Assembly: GCA_016717335.1 (NCBI GenBank)
Contig: JADKFS010000001.1
Location: forward strand, 1,674,001 to 1,738,000
DNA: 64,000 nucleotides
Direction: 5' to 3'
DNA from: Candidatus Ribeiella danica
Lineage (GTDB): Bacteria; Chloroflexota; Chloroflexia; Chloroflexales; Roseiflexaceae
Positions 43,767-52,160 of the stretch are shown piece after piece (positions within the stretch are counted from its first letter, which is position 1; every line of letters starts with the position of its first letter). The notes under the pieces were generated by a model that worked only from the letters and a program-made list of their open reading frames with translations, had not been told where the DNA came from and did not search any database. Made by a program: the position numbers and the translations under genes.

Positions 43767-44603
43767 CTACTCGTGCTTGCGGCTGACAGCCTCCTGCCCG
43801 GCCAGCTCGATCAGCTGCCGGCCGTCGCGCTCGGCCCACACGCCGCATGCGCCGCCGCCCGGGCTGGTGGCCAGATCGAGCGGGCGGCCGTCCATGCGCA
43901 GCGCCGGGTGATAGAACTGCGCGACCTGCTCGGCGGCGCCCTCGATGTAGTGACCGATCAGCGCGCGGCGGAAGCGGTCGGCAGTGCTGTTGGGGTAGCT
44001 GCCGTGGACCAGCGCGCCGTTGAAGAACAGCACGTCGCCGGCGCCCATCACCACCGGCCGGGACTCCACGCCTGGCGGCAGCGGCACCGTCACATCGGTG
44101 AAGCTCACGCGCGTGTCGGCTTTGGTGGTGCAAAGGAGCGGCCAGCTCTGGCTGCCCGGCACGATCTGCATGCAGCCGTTGGCCTCGTCGCAGTCGTCGA
44201 GCGCCATCCAGGCGGCCATGCAGCTGCCCGGCTGGGCCTTCAGGTAGAAATTATCCTGGTGCAGCGCCTGGCCGCGCGCGCCCGGCGGCTTGAAGTACAG
44301 CATCGTCTGGACGGCGTACGGCTCGCGGCCGAGCAGCCCGCGCATGCAGGCGTTGAGCCGCTCGTCCAGCAGCCAGCGCAGCGAGACCTCGTCCCAGCGG
44401 TGCATGTGGATCATGCGCGGGTAGCGCTTGAGCGGGTCGTCGCTGGCCGGGTCGGCGCCCACCAGGTCGCCGGGGTACGCGCCGCGGCGCCGCAGCGTCA
44501 TATAGTGCTCGCGGTAGCCCGCCACCTCGTCCTGCGCGAACAGGCCCGCGACGACCACATAGCCGTTTTCATGGTAGAATCGTTTGTGCGCCTCTGTCAG
44601 CAT
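43767..44603 (-). CDS. Phytanoyl-CoA dioxygenase (PhyH) family protein
   Basis: A 278-residue Fe(II)/2-oxoglutarate-dependent oxygenase. It starts MLTEAHKRFYHENGYVVVAG, typical of the family. The iron ligands are His and Asp in ALHQDNFYLK and the distal His in NGALVHGSYPN, followed by RRALIGHY for 2-oxoglutarate. It hydroxylates an unknown small molecule. Start ATG 44603 is preferred to 44657. A 154-bp part of this gene is duplicated at 45423-45576. Confidence 0.9.
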   Translation of the reverse strand: MLTEAHKRFYHENGYVVVAGLFAQDEVAGYREHYMTLRRRGAYPGDLVGADPASDDPLKRYPRMIHMHRWDEVSLRWLLDERLNACMRGLLGREPYAVQTMLYFKPPGARGQALHQDNFYLKAQPGSCMAAWMALDDCDEANGCMQIVPGSQSWPLLCTTKADTRVSFTDVTVPLPPGVESRPVVMGAGDVLFFNGALVHGSYPNSTADRFRRALIGHYIEGAAEQVAQFYHPALRMDGRPLDLATSPGGGACGVWAERDGRQLIELAGQEAVSRKHE

Positions 44604-44827
44604 CGGCGGTCTCCTCGTGCGAGTGCGGCGAACTGCTCGGGGGTATTGTGCCACCATTCCGCCCTGCGCGCCAAAAGGTTGCGCTCGACGATATCCCGCA
44701 AGTAGCTATCGGCCAGAAACTCATCGATCTTCCTGCCGCGTAGTGGCTCCAATTTCCTCAAGCACTCGCCGAGTCTGGTCAAGCGCCGCTCGATACCGAC
44801 GAACTCCGGCCTCATGGGCTCCTCCAC
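44597..44827 (-). pseudogene. Truncated HepT (HEPN-domain RNase toxin)
   Basis: 76 residues. The first half (MRPEFVGIERRLTRLGECLR, LADSYLRDIVERNL) is HepT/DUF86-like. After IVERNL the sequence no longer follows the family and ends within a few bases of the dioxygenase start. The RxxxxH catalytic motif that normally follows is absent. So the toxin is probably inactive. Confidence 0.65.
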
Positions 44828-45206
44828 GTATCAGGTCGGCCCGCTGCTCGCGCAGGGTCCGCACGCTATCGCCGTAGCGGCTGAGCACGTCGGCCTCGAA
44901 CTCGACGCGCGCGGCCAGGTCGCGCTCGAACAGCCGCCGGCCCTCGGCAACGACGGCGTAGGCCAGCTCAATGGGCGCGCGGCGTAGCGGCACCAGGTCA
45001 ACCGCCGCGCCGCCCAGCAGTCTGGCGATCTCGCTGGCCATCTGGTAGCGCCGCTCGGGCGACATCGGCTGGTCGGTCAGCACGGCGATGTCGTAGTCGC
45101 TTGACGGCGCGGCCCGCTCGCCCCCGCGCGAGCCGAACAGGTAGGCCAGCACGACGTCATCCTGTGCGGTGAAGTAGGCGTGCAGCTGCGCTAGCTCAGT
45201 GTACAT
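44721..45206 (-). CDS. MntA-type nucleotidyltransferase antitoxin
   Basis: 161 residues, starting MYTELAQLHAYFTAQDDVVL at ATG 45206. The nucleotidyltransferase signature is LFGSRGGERAAPSSDYDIAV (GSx10DxD). MntA antitoxins inactivate HepT RNases by adding AMP to a tyrosine. The frame overlaps the HepT remnant by about 107 bp, more than usual. The upstream part of the open frame (45207-45329) lies in a TATAGC element and is not coding. Confidence 0.82.
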   Translation of the reverse strand: MYTELAQLHAYFTAQDDVVLAYLFGSRGGERAAPSSDYDIAVLTDQPMSPERRYQMASEIARLLGGAAVDLVPLRRAPIELAYAVVAEGRRLFERDLAARVEFEADVLSRYGDSVRTLREQRADLIRGGAHEAGVRRYRAALDQTRRVLEEIGATTRQEDR

Positions 45207-45244
45207 GCTCACACCGATTGATCCAAAGCTTTTGAAAACAGCCT

Positions 45245-45349
45245 TATAGCAGTGGGCAGTCGGCAGGAGCCAGTCGGCAGTAAGACCGATCGCATCACAA
45301 CGGCATCTCGTTCTTGCGTATTGGCTCAATGCTTTTGCTCACAGCTATA
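45245..45349 (+). mobile_element. 105-bp TATAGC element, copy D
   Basis: TATAGCAGTGGGCAGTCGG to CACAGCTATA, same orientation as copy A, 105 bp. It ends about 40 bp before the mntA start. Confidence 0.78.
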
Positions 45350-45422
45350 TTATTGCACAGATTGCGCCGGTTGTCTCACGCCGATTGCGCGAAACCTTCT
45401 GACCAATCAATCACACGGATTA

Positions 45423-45576
45423 TAGAAATGATCCTGGTGCAGCGCCTGGCTGCGCGCGCCCGGCGGCTTGAAGTACAGCATCGTCTGGACGGCGTACGGC
45501 TCGCGGCCGAGCAGCCCGCGCATGCAGGCGTTGAGCCGCTCGTCCAGCAGCCAGCGCAGCGCGACCTCGTCCCAGC
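45423..45576 (-). pseudogene. Duplicated fragment of the PhyH dioxygenase gene
   Basis: 154 bp matching 44245-44398 with three mismatches by eye. It encodes WLLDERLNACMRGLLGREPY in the minus frame without start or active site. Confidence 0.85.
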
Positions 45577-45873
45577 AGCCTGCTGATGTCACCTCGTGCT
45601 GCGTCAAGGACGTGCCGCCACTCATAAATACCGAGCCGCTATTACAAGTGTAGTGCATCCCTCACGAACAAACCTCAGTTGTCCCTTAAACCCTCTTCAG
45701 CGCACATAACTGCACCCAACAAAATCTCAGTACCGCAATCATTCGGCAACCATATTGAACTACACCTGCATGTCGTAGCGCGCTACAATCCAGCAGGTGT
45801 GGATGCGCTTGTGCTCGATGAACGGAAAGGAGGTACTTCTACCGATAGTTACGATGACATCGCACGTCATGCT

Positions 45874-46088
45874 GGAACGGCTGAACGACATGCGCCATGT
45901 CGCCGAATGACCTATCGGAACGGCTGAATGACATGTCCCATGTCGCCGAATGACCTATCGGAGCGGCTGAATGACATGTCCCATGTCGCCGAATGACCTA
46001 TCGGAACGGCTGAATGACATGCGCCATGTCGCCGAATGACCTATCGGAGCGGCTGAATGACATGTCCCATGTCGCCGAATGACCTATC
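45874..46088. repeat. Five-unit 43-bp iteron-like array
   Basis: Units begin at 45874, 45917, 45960, 46003 and 46046, exactly 43 bp apart, with a degenerate sixth after 46089. Each contains the dyad GACATGnnnCATGTC, in which the central three bases are CGC or TCC but the arms never change. 43 is not a multiple of 3, so it is not a coding repeat. Confidence 0.9.
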
Positions 46089-46266
46089 GGAACCACTGCG
46101 TGACACATCGGAAGGGCTGAATGAGCTGTTGGGCGCGCGCATGCAGATCGATCCGCAGCACAGACCACGCCTTGGCATCACACGCGTCGGAGCTGCAGGC
46201 TTGCCTGACCATCCAGCTGTGCTCTTCGTCTTCGTCGTTTTCATTCCACAACCAAAGGAGCACCCC

Positions 46267-46380
46267 ATGAATGCGTACTCGGCCAGGACGATCGCCGACC
46301 AGCTGAATGTCGCGCGCCTGGCGATCAGCAACACCCTCACCGACGACGAGATCGCCCCCTTGCATAGCAGCGTGTGCGGG
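46267..46380 (+). pseudogene. Start of a truncated small gene
   Basis: AAAGGAG precedes ATG 46267. The frame reads MNAYSARTIADQLNVARLAI and then SNTLTDDEIAPLHSS before it runs into repeat-like sequence. The start looks genuine; the rest seems lost. Confidence 0.4.
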
Positions 46381-46497
46381 AGCCTCACCACAAAGACACG
46401 CAGGCACGCAGGCCGAGTGCTACCTTTCACATCTTCGAGTCTATGTGCCTTCGTGGTATGTCAATCTGCAATCTACGCTGGAGGGGCTGATCGTGCG

Positions 46498-46627
46498 AGC
46501 AGCTGACGGTCGAGCAGGTGATCGGGCAGCTGCTGCAGTTGATAAAGAGCAGGGGCACCGGATACGCGAGCTTGCGCGGCAAGCAAGCGGCGAGCGCGCG
46601 GCGACAAGTGCGGGGGCGGGGAAGTGA
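46498..46627 (+). pseudogene. Frameshifted remnant of the 60-residue gene
   Basis: EQLTVEQVIGQLLQLIK in one frame and KEQGHRIRELARQASGERAA in another together parallel the protein at 43067, so a single frameshift broke it. No start codon remains. Confidence 0.6.
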
Positions 46628-46704
46628 CCGGCGCCGTAGGGGGAAGGGGAAACCGGCCGTGATTGATGCTCGTCCGTCGTAACTTACGGCGTTGAACACG
46701 ACGA

Positions 46705-46735
46705 ACACGCCTCTGGTAAGCACCAGGGGCGTGCT
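46705..46735. terminator. Hairpin upstream of the CRISPR-like operon
   Basis: CACGCC-TCTGGT pairs with ACCAG-GGGCGTG around AAGC. It may isolate the operon from upstream transcription. Confidence 0.4.
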
Positions 46736-46955
46736 ACGTTGTCAAATCTTTACTGTTCCACCACGCCGGCGCGTGATAGAATAGCGCCATTCCTGGGGGC
46801 ATACGTTTGGATCGATGCGTCCTAACAGACGGCCCGGCTGCCCATTCGAGCGACACACAATAGGAGATACCTGTATACAGCAGTAGAAGCTGGCTTCTCA
46901 TAGTAGAAACGGCACGCTCCAGCTACTTCTAGTTAGGCCGTGTTTGTGGAAAGCG

Positions 46956-47005
46956 ATGTGTTTCGATGCGCCATAAGGAAGCGAGCAATGTGTTTCGATG
47001 TGCCA
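46956..47005 (+). promoter_or_regulatory. Two 18-bp direct repeats (putative operators)
   Basis: ATGTGTTTCGATGCGCCA at 46956-46973 and ATGTGTTTCGATGTGCCA at 46988-47005 differ at one base. Their starts are 32 bp apart, about three helical turns, just upstream of the operon's -10. Confidence 0.6.
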
Positions 47006-47023
47006 AAAGAAAAAGACAGAATG

Positions 47024-47032
47024 TGCTATACT
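47024..47032 (+). promoter_or_regulatory. Extended -10 promoter of the type IV-like operon
   Basis: TGCTATACT, 33 bp before the first ATG at 47065. No -35 hexamer, so the two direct repeats may bind an activator. Confidence 0.6.
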
Positions 47033-47064
47033 AATTATCTGTCCACCATCTTATGAGGCAAGGT

Positions 47065-49272
47065 ATGAGTCCGATAGCGCTTAACTTTGGGCCAATCGCT
47101 CGTACCGCTGCCGGTGGTCAAGATGACACCGTTAATCTTGCCTCTCTCCCCCTCCACGTGCTTCTCAATGCACTTACTGCGGCCACTAGCGCCGAAGAAT
47201 TTATTGCCTGGTTATGGCACGATCTTTACAAACCAGCCTTTCAATGGGCAAGAAGAACCGATGGTGGCTTTAATTGGCTTCATATCCCAGGGATCGGTGC
47301 ATTCCAAACTGCTGAGAAGATTTTCGCAGCACGTACTGGTGTTCGAGAAGGATTAGTATCTACCCACCATCCAAGAGTAGTGAACTCACATCCTGAACTT
47401 AAATCGCTACCTCGCTTTCCAATTCTGGAAACAGATATTCTATCAGATCAGGGTGATCAGGTTAATCTTGGATCGAAAGTTAATTACATTCAGCTGAGTA
47501 TTGTTGCTGAACCAGCGCTCGCTACGGCGCTTGTTCGTGCTGCTATTGCTGATGCCTTTATTGAGGTAGTAACGCGAGATATTGCCGTAGCGCTTCAAAA
47601 GAAATTACAATCGAAAGGTACTCCCATAAAGCGCGTGCGCTTTGAGTTTAAAAGCGTTTCTGGACTTAGCTTTGCTAATCCTTTTGACGACACAGAGCTA
47701 TGGGACAAAGTTGGGAAATACTTCGATGTGCGATTTGATGGCACAACATTTGTCATTGAACATGTTACACCACTCTCAAAACCGACGGCTATTCCATTTG
47801 AAACAGTCTTCACAGCCGACCTAACAGGCGAGCCGCTTATGCCTAGCGAGCTTATTCACAATACTATTTCTCTTTCGGAACTACTTGTCCTTTATCAGGA
47901 TAGTCGAACGATTATTATTGCTATACCACAAAAGGGGATTTATCCCATTGATCAACCCAAGCTGGCTAAATTAAAACGACAAACAATAGCCGCTACACGC
48001 AAACGACTTGATGCCTTTGACGTACTTACGACGGTAAGTGGTGTTGATTATCTACAGGTAGCATTTGATACACAAACAGAAATTCGTCCTCTCCTATGGA
48101 ACAATAAAGAGACAAAGCGACCGCTCGAAAAAGTTTCACTTCGTCCATCTGAGCTTATAGCGGAAGCACGAAATGACCCATCAAAGCGAGTATGTCGAAT
48201 AACAGGGACACCTTTTACAAGCTCACTTGCTTCCAGTCCAACAAGCCTCAGCGATCTCTTCTCTAGTTCGTTTGTAGACACGGAGTTCACCGGACTCACT
48301 GGGGACATCTCACCGCTTGCCCATTTCTATCTACTCAACTCGCCGAATTCGGAGGGTGCAGGCAAAGCAGGCGTTCCTAAGCGGGCCTCACTACGCGGCT
48401 CCTTTATGCTGTTAGCTCCTGCATCGCATGTTGCCTTCGACGAAGGCCAAGCGCACGCCATTGACCGCCCGCTCCTAGATCAAGGTGGTCGTTTTGCAAA
48501 CACGCTCAGTCGCATCACGACAACCACACAAGAGTTTACGCTTTTTCAACAAATGTCGCGCCGTATTATCGCCACTTTATGGCAAAGCATAGCCCCAGGC
48601 GAACCATTACCGTTACCATATCTTGGGGCAATTGCACTTACCCATAAGCAAGCGCAGTCGATCAAGTTAATGCTGCCAAAACTTAAACAGGTTTTCACGG
48701 ATGTCAAATTACACGTCTACCCATTCGAAATCACGGTACGCCCTGCTATTGAGGTCGTCATCGAAATAGCGCTGGCCGATCAGAAGCATGCGGGAAAACA
48801 CACATTGTTGAAGACTACTCCACGAATTGTGACTATTGAACCGCGCTCAACATTGCCACTACTGATAGATGACAAGGTTCAGATCAATGTGACTGCAGAA
48901 CTATTTGAACGAGCTGAGATGCTCTATCGTCTTATGCAATCGTTACCTCGTCAGAAACGGAAGATACGGCAGTCCGATCTTTGGCTCAAATTGATACTGA
49001 ACAGCAGCGATCCCATAACCGCGGTGTTTGAAAGCGCACAGGCGACCATTGACTCGAAGAAGCTACCGAAAAACAGTTCGATGGAACATGCGGCATTTGG
49101 GGATGCTGAGGGTTTTTGGCTTCAACATTTTGATACCGATAGTCCAGGGCAAAGTTGGGATGCTTACGAGCAGCAGCGTCTCGAAACCACCACAACCCTT
49201 GAACAATTTCCTGCGATCATGTTGCTTATCCGCGCATTGCATGACCCAGATACGAAAGGATCACTGCCATGA
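47065..49272 (+). CDS. Cas10/Csf1-like large subunit with HD domain (type IV-C-like)
   Basis: A 735-residue protein, first of four genes. Residues about 48-85 read FIAWLWHDLYKPAFQW and LHIPGIGAFQTAEKIFAA: an HD pair (His52-Asp53), Lys56 and a later His-Gly-Ala as in Cas10-type HD nucleases. No GGDD cyclase motif and no Walker motif is present, which excludes an active Cas10 polymerase, Cas3 helicase or DinG. Around residue 395 RVCRITGTPFTSS looks like a degenerate zinc knuckle. Codon use and base content are AT-richer than the chromosome. ATG 47065 is chosen over 47053 because GAGG precedes it. Type IV-C systems are known for Cas10-like large subunits with HD domains; the assignment here is by motif and gene order. 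Confidence 0.6.
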   Translation: MSPIALNFGPIARTAAGGQDDTVNLASLPLHVLLNALTAATSAEEFIAWLWHDLYKPAFQWARRTDGGFNWLHIPGIGAFQTAEKIFAARTGVREGLVSTHHPRVVNSHPELKSLPRFPILETDILSDQGDQVNLGSKVNYIQLSIVAEPALATALVRAAIADAFIEVVTRDIAVALQKKLQSKGTPIKRVRFEFKSVSGLSFANPFDDTELWDKVGKYFDVRFDGTTFVIEHVTPLSKPTAIPFETVFTADLTGEPLMPSELIHNTISLSELLVLYQDSRTIIIAIPQKGIYPIDQPKLAKLKRQTIAATRKRLDAFDVLTTVSGVDYLQVAFDTQTEIRPLLWNNKETKRPLEKVSLRPSELIAEARNDPSKRVCRITGTPFTSSLASSPTSLSDLFSSSFVDTEFTGLTGDISPLAHFYLLNSPNSEGAGKAGVPKRASLRGSFMLLAPASHVAFDEGQAHAIDRPLLDQGGRFANTLSRITTTTQEFTLFQQMSRRIIATLWQSIAPGEPLPLPYLGAIALTHKQAQSIKLMLPKLKQVFTDVKLHVYPFEITVRPAIEVVIEIALADQKHAGKHTLLKTTPRIVTIEPRSTLPLLIDDKVQINVTAELFERAEMLYRLMQSLPRQKRKIRQSDLWLKLILNSSDPITAVFESAQATIDSKKLPKNSSMEHAAFGDAEGFWLQHFDTDSPGQSWDAYEQQRLETTTTLEQFPAIMLLIRALHDPDTKGSLP

Positions 49273-49751
49273 CTCAGCCGCAGGACAAGAAGCCTAAAAA
49301 GCCATTAGAACAAACGCTTGCGGAGGCGCTGCAAGCAGCAAGAGATCTTGATCTCCAAAGTCCACGGGCCGACGCTGTACGGCTGGCTGTTCAGGCACTA
49401 TTGCTTATGCGTGGTGGAATGAATCCTGATCTCTTTGCCAAACAGGATCGCAAGTTTAATCCCTATCCTGCATTAGTCAAATATATTCGTGCATCTAACA
49501 CAGAAACGCTCGGTGCATTGGCTGATGACGTGCTCCGCAATATCTCGCCCGAATTCATCACGCTACGATCCCTAGGTTTGCCTGCTGAGGAAATCTACCG
49601 TTCAGATGAATTGGGACTGCGAGCGATGACGTTGCTTAAAGAGGAAACAACCCCGCTGATCATGCTCATGAAGCGGCTCTATCAGGAAGCGCGTGGATTT
49701 GATGAAGCTGATTCGGCGTCTAGTGAGAGTTCTACGCCAAGCGGAGCATAG
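49269..49751 (+). CDS. Putative small subunit (Cas11-like)
   Basis: A 160-residue, mostly helical charged protein (LEQTLAEALQAARDLDLQS, LGLRAMTLLKEETTPLIML). It overlaps the large-subunit gene by ATGA and precedes the Cas7-like gene, the position of cas11 in multi-subunit effectors. There is no sequence signature for Cas11, so this rests on size, fold type and context. Confidence 0.5.
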   Translation: MTQPQDKKPKKPLEQTLAEALQAARDLDLQSPRADAVRLAVQALLLMRGGMNPDLFAKQDRKFNPYPALVKYIRASNTETLGALADDVLRNISPEFITLRSLGLPAEEIYRSDELGLRAMTLLKEETTPLIMLMKRLYQEARGFDEADSASSESSTPSGA

Positions 49752-49761
49752 TACAAACAAC

Positions 49762-49876
49762 ACTATAGTAAGCCTACCTGATTTGTAAAAGCGTCTCGGA
49801 CGTTCTCGCTGGGCTCGGCTTCCTAATGCGGAAGCCAGAATAGCCCGTTTACAAATCAAGTAGGAATGCTATAACT
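49762..49876. repeat. 115-bp element with 17-bp and longer inverted arms inside the operon
   Basis: CCTACCTGATTTGTAAA (49773-49789) and TTTACAAATCAAGTAGG (49848-49864) are complementary at 16 of 17; the flanks extend the arms to about 27 bp with mismatches. The centre has a GGCTTCC-TAATGC-GGAAGCC hairpin. Insertion element or folded RNA between small subunit and Cas7. Confidence 0.7.
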
Positions 49877-49915
49877 ATTCGCGGAAGCCGGTAGTACATT
49901 CAAAGGAGAGGCATA

Positions 49916-50902
49916 ATGACATCCACAACCACCCCATCGCTTGTCAATGTCCGGCTCACCTTGGCGTATCTGGCAGAGCAACCAGTCATTCATACTGATG
50001 AGACAATCGGAAATATCAGTAAACTCAAGAAGATGCGCGTCATTTATAACGGGAAACCGGAGTCAGTCCCTGCCCTTTCTGGCAACAGCTTTCGTGGTCA
50101 ATTGCGTGACATTCTCGCCGATCAGCTTTGCGCTAGCTTGAGCGACAACGGTGCAGCCCGCCTCACGTTCAAGAACAACGATGCGTATGGTATCCTCTAC
50201 AGTGGCGGTGCGTTGGGAGAAAAGAATACTAGTGCGGCGCTACTCAAGGATTTCCAAGCATCTATCCCTTCCGTGCGGCTCATGGGCGCAGCCTTCGGAA
50301 ACGTCATGTTGCCCTCGAAACTGGCCGCGACTCACATTATCCCTTGCGCTGAACAAACACGGCAAATCGTACAAAATATGTACGATGCGTTTGACCCGCA
50401 TCTCTTTCCCACAGAGGAAGCATGGCCGAAAGCTCGCGATCTGTTATTCAATGATGGGCCACTGACCCGGAAGGATGATGGGCGTGACCTTACACGACAG
50501 CGTTTTGCGAACCCAAGTAATACAGCGCAAGCAAACCCTATATCAGAAGATTTAGATGATGCAGAGCGTCAAAAAGGCCAGCAGATGATTTACTACGTCG
50601 AGTGTATTCCTCCCGGCACGTGGCTCTTACAACAACTTTACTCGAAGCTTCCGCTCGATCAACTTGAGCTAGGGTGCCTCTTTGACGGGCTAACCGCTTT
50701 CCTCGAACAGCCCGCAATTGGTGGGCGCAGCGCCGCAGGGTACGGTCAAGTGCGCGTCACCATTCGAGGAACTGTAGGCGATCAAAATATCTCCTGGCCG
50801 AGCGAATGGCCGCAGAGTGTCACAACTGCAATACAGACCTATCAACAGTATTTGAAGAATCAGCAAGAATCCATTCGCACTGCGCTGATGGTGCAAAAAT
50901 AA
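49916..50902 (+). CDS. Cas7-like backbone protein (Csf2-like)
   Basis: A 328-residue RAMP protein. The N-terminal half has VIHTDETIGN and VPALSGNSFRGQLRDILA (about 52-69), the typical SGNSxRGxLR motif of Csf2/Cas7 proteins. The C terminus has IGGRSAAGYGQVRVTI (about 268-282), the glycine-rich RAMP loop. Cas7 polymerises along crRNA. AAAGGAG precedes the ATG. It lies third in the operon. Confidence 0.7.
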   Translation: MTSTTTPSLVNVRLTLAYLAEQPVIHTDETIGNISKLKKMRVIYNGKPESVPALSGNSFRGQLRDILADQLCASLSDNGAARLTFKNNDAYGILYSGGALGEKNTSAALLKDFQASIPSVRLMGAAFGNVMLPSKLAATHIIPCAEQTRQIVQNMYDAFDPHLFPTEEAWPKARDLLFNDGPLTRKDDGRDLTRQRFANPSNTAQANPISEDLDDAERQKGQQMIYYVECIPPGTWLLQQLYSKLPLDQLELGCLFDGLTAFLEQPAIGGRSAAGYGQVRVTIRGTVGDQNISWPSEWPQSVTTAIQTYQQYLKNQQESIRTALMVQK

Positions 50903-50913
50903 GAGGCAGAATA

Positions 50914-51921
50914 ATGAGAAGCCACAACCCTGCTACAACCGCGCTTCAGGCAGACCAACAAGCCCACGCCGCTCTATCGGCAGCGCAGTGGACTTTTGGG
51001 CCTACGGACGATTTAACTATCTACAAGCTACACCTAGATTTAGCCACACCTGCGATTGTAACGGAGGAGAAAGGCAATGCGCCAGCAATCGGGCTACCAA
51101 CGCTTGACGGATTTTTGAGCTATGTGGCATTTCGGGCTGCGCTTGGTGATGCCGTACAAACAAATCTGAGCATGGCACAGTCGCTGATTTGGCAATGGAA
51201 TGTCGCTCTCCGTGATCAAAACATGTGGATTGATTTTCCACTTCCACTCCGCGAGATACAGCTACCTGATATGCCCTCGGTATTCGATTGCTCAATCGGG
51301 CTACCAAGCGATATGGCAGGAAACCTTATCATTCCAGCAGGCTCCCTCTTTGCCAATGACATAACCTTTACAGTCTATCCCAACGTAATCGACTCTATTC
51401 CATTACGCCGTCGAGTGGCCAACCCATTTGGGCGACCAATAACGCTTAACAGAGAACTGGAAACAGCGGAAGGTTCAAATAAAGCACTCGACAATCGCCT
51501 ATATTTTCCGCTCACGACACGTTATACCTTCTTGTTTCGAGGTGACAGAAAAGGAGTTGAGCGATTACTGCATTACGCTCAACAAGAATACATCGGCTTA
51601 GGCAAAAAGACGGTGCTTGGTCATGGGCAAATTGCTCGATTTGAAATTGACATAGCTCAAAATACGGGTGCGACATTTACATACCCGATATTAAGCAAAA
51701 CACAAACTTCTCTCATTAAGAATTTACCGTATAATTATATACTTCGCGTCAGAAATGCACAAGATATACCACAACAAACAGAAAATGAACAGCTCTTTGG
51801 ATGCAATCAATTCAGCCTGACTGCTGTTATAGAATCATTTGGCGCCTATCGCGCCCCCTATTGGCATCGTAATCAACGAACTCAGATTATTCGATACGGC
51901 TCAATTATTCAACCTCGGTAA
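50914..51921 (+). CDS. Cas5-like protein (Csf3-like)
   Basis: A 335-residue protein that starts MRSHNPATTALQADQQ. IYKLHLDLATPAIV and LPTLDGFLSYVAFRAAL (61-77) resemble the N terminus of Csf3, and YIGLGKKTVLGHGQI (about 226-240) is the Cas5/Csf3 glycine-rich loop. Cas5 caps the 5' end of crRNA. The ATG has AGAGGC upstream. The gene ends the operon; 51922-52160 holds nothing recognisable. Confidence 0.65.
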   Translation: MRSHNPATTALQADQQAHAALSAAQWTFGPTDDLTIYKLHLDLATPAIVTEEKGNAPAIGLPTLDGFLSYVAFRAALGDAVQTNLSMAQSLIWQWNVALRDQNMWIDFPLPLREIQLPDMPSVFDCSIGLPSDMAGNLIIPAGSLFANDITFTVYPNVIDSIPLRRRVANPFGRPITLNRELETAEGSNKALDNRLYFPLTTRYTFLFRGDRKGVERLLHYAQQEYIGLGKKTVLGHGQIARFEIDIAQNTGATFTYPILSKTQTSLIKNLPYNYILRVRNAQDIPQQTENEQLFGCNQFSLTAVIESFGAYRAPYWHRNQRTQIIRYGSIIQPR

Positions 51922-52160
51922 AAGAGAAACCTCAATTTTACATCGTTATACCACGAAACGCAGCCTAACACGGCATACCAGTTGACCACCTCCGGCGCGC
52001 AAGATTCTAGCGATTTTGGAACGTGATCCCACGCGCTTGCGGCGGCTAATGCGCCACTCGTTGGGCGGCCAGGCAAATCATTACAAAGCCAGTTGCCTTC
52101 ATTTGACTGCGCTCCGTTCTGCTCCTATACTTGCCATAGCAACAGATGCGGAGATCCAAA

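Noticed and set aside
45679..45927. 82-residue frame before the iteron array
   Set aside because: No ribosome binding site, runs into the repeats, unlike any family recognised.
45874..46088. Possible CRISPR array
   Set aside because: The 43-bp units are contiguous, with no unique spacers.
46956..47005. Two-repeat mini CRISPR near the type IV-like operon
   Set aside because: Repeats of only 18 bp with a 14-bp gap; more like operator sites.
47065..49272. Cas3, DinG or active Cas10 as identity of the first operon gene
   Set aside because: No Walker A/B or helicase motif and no GGDD; only an HD-like site.
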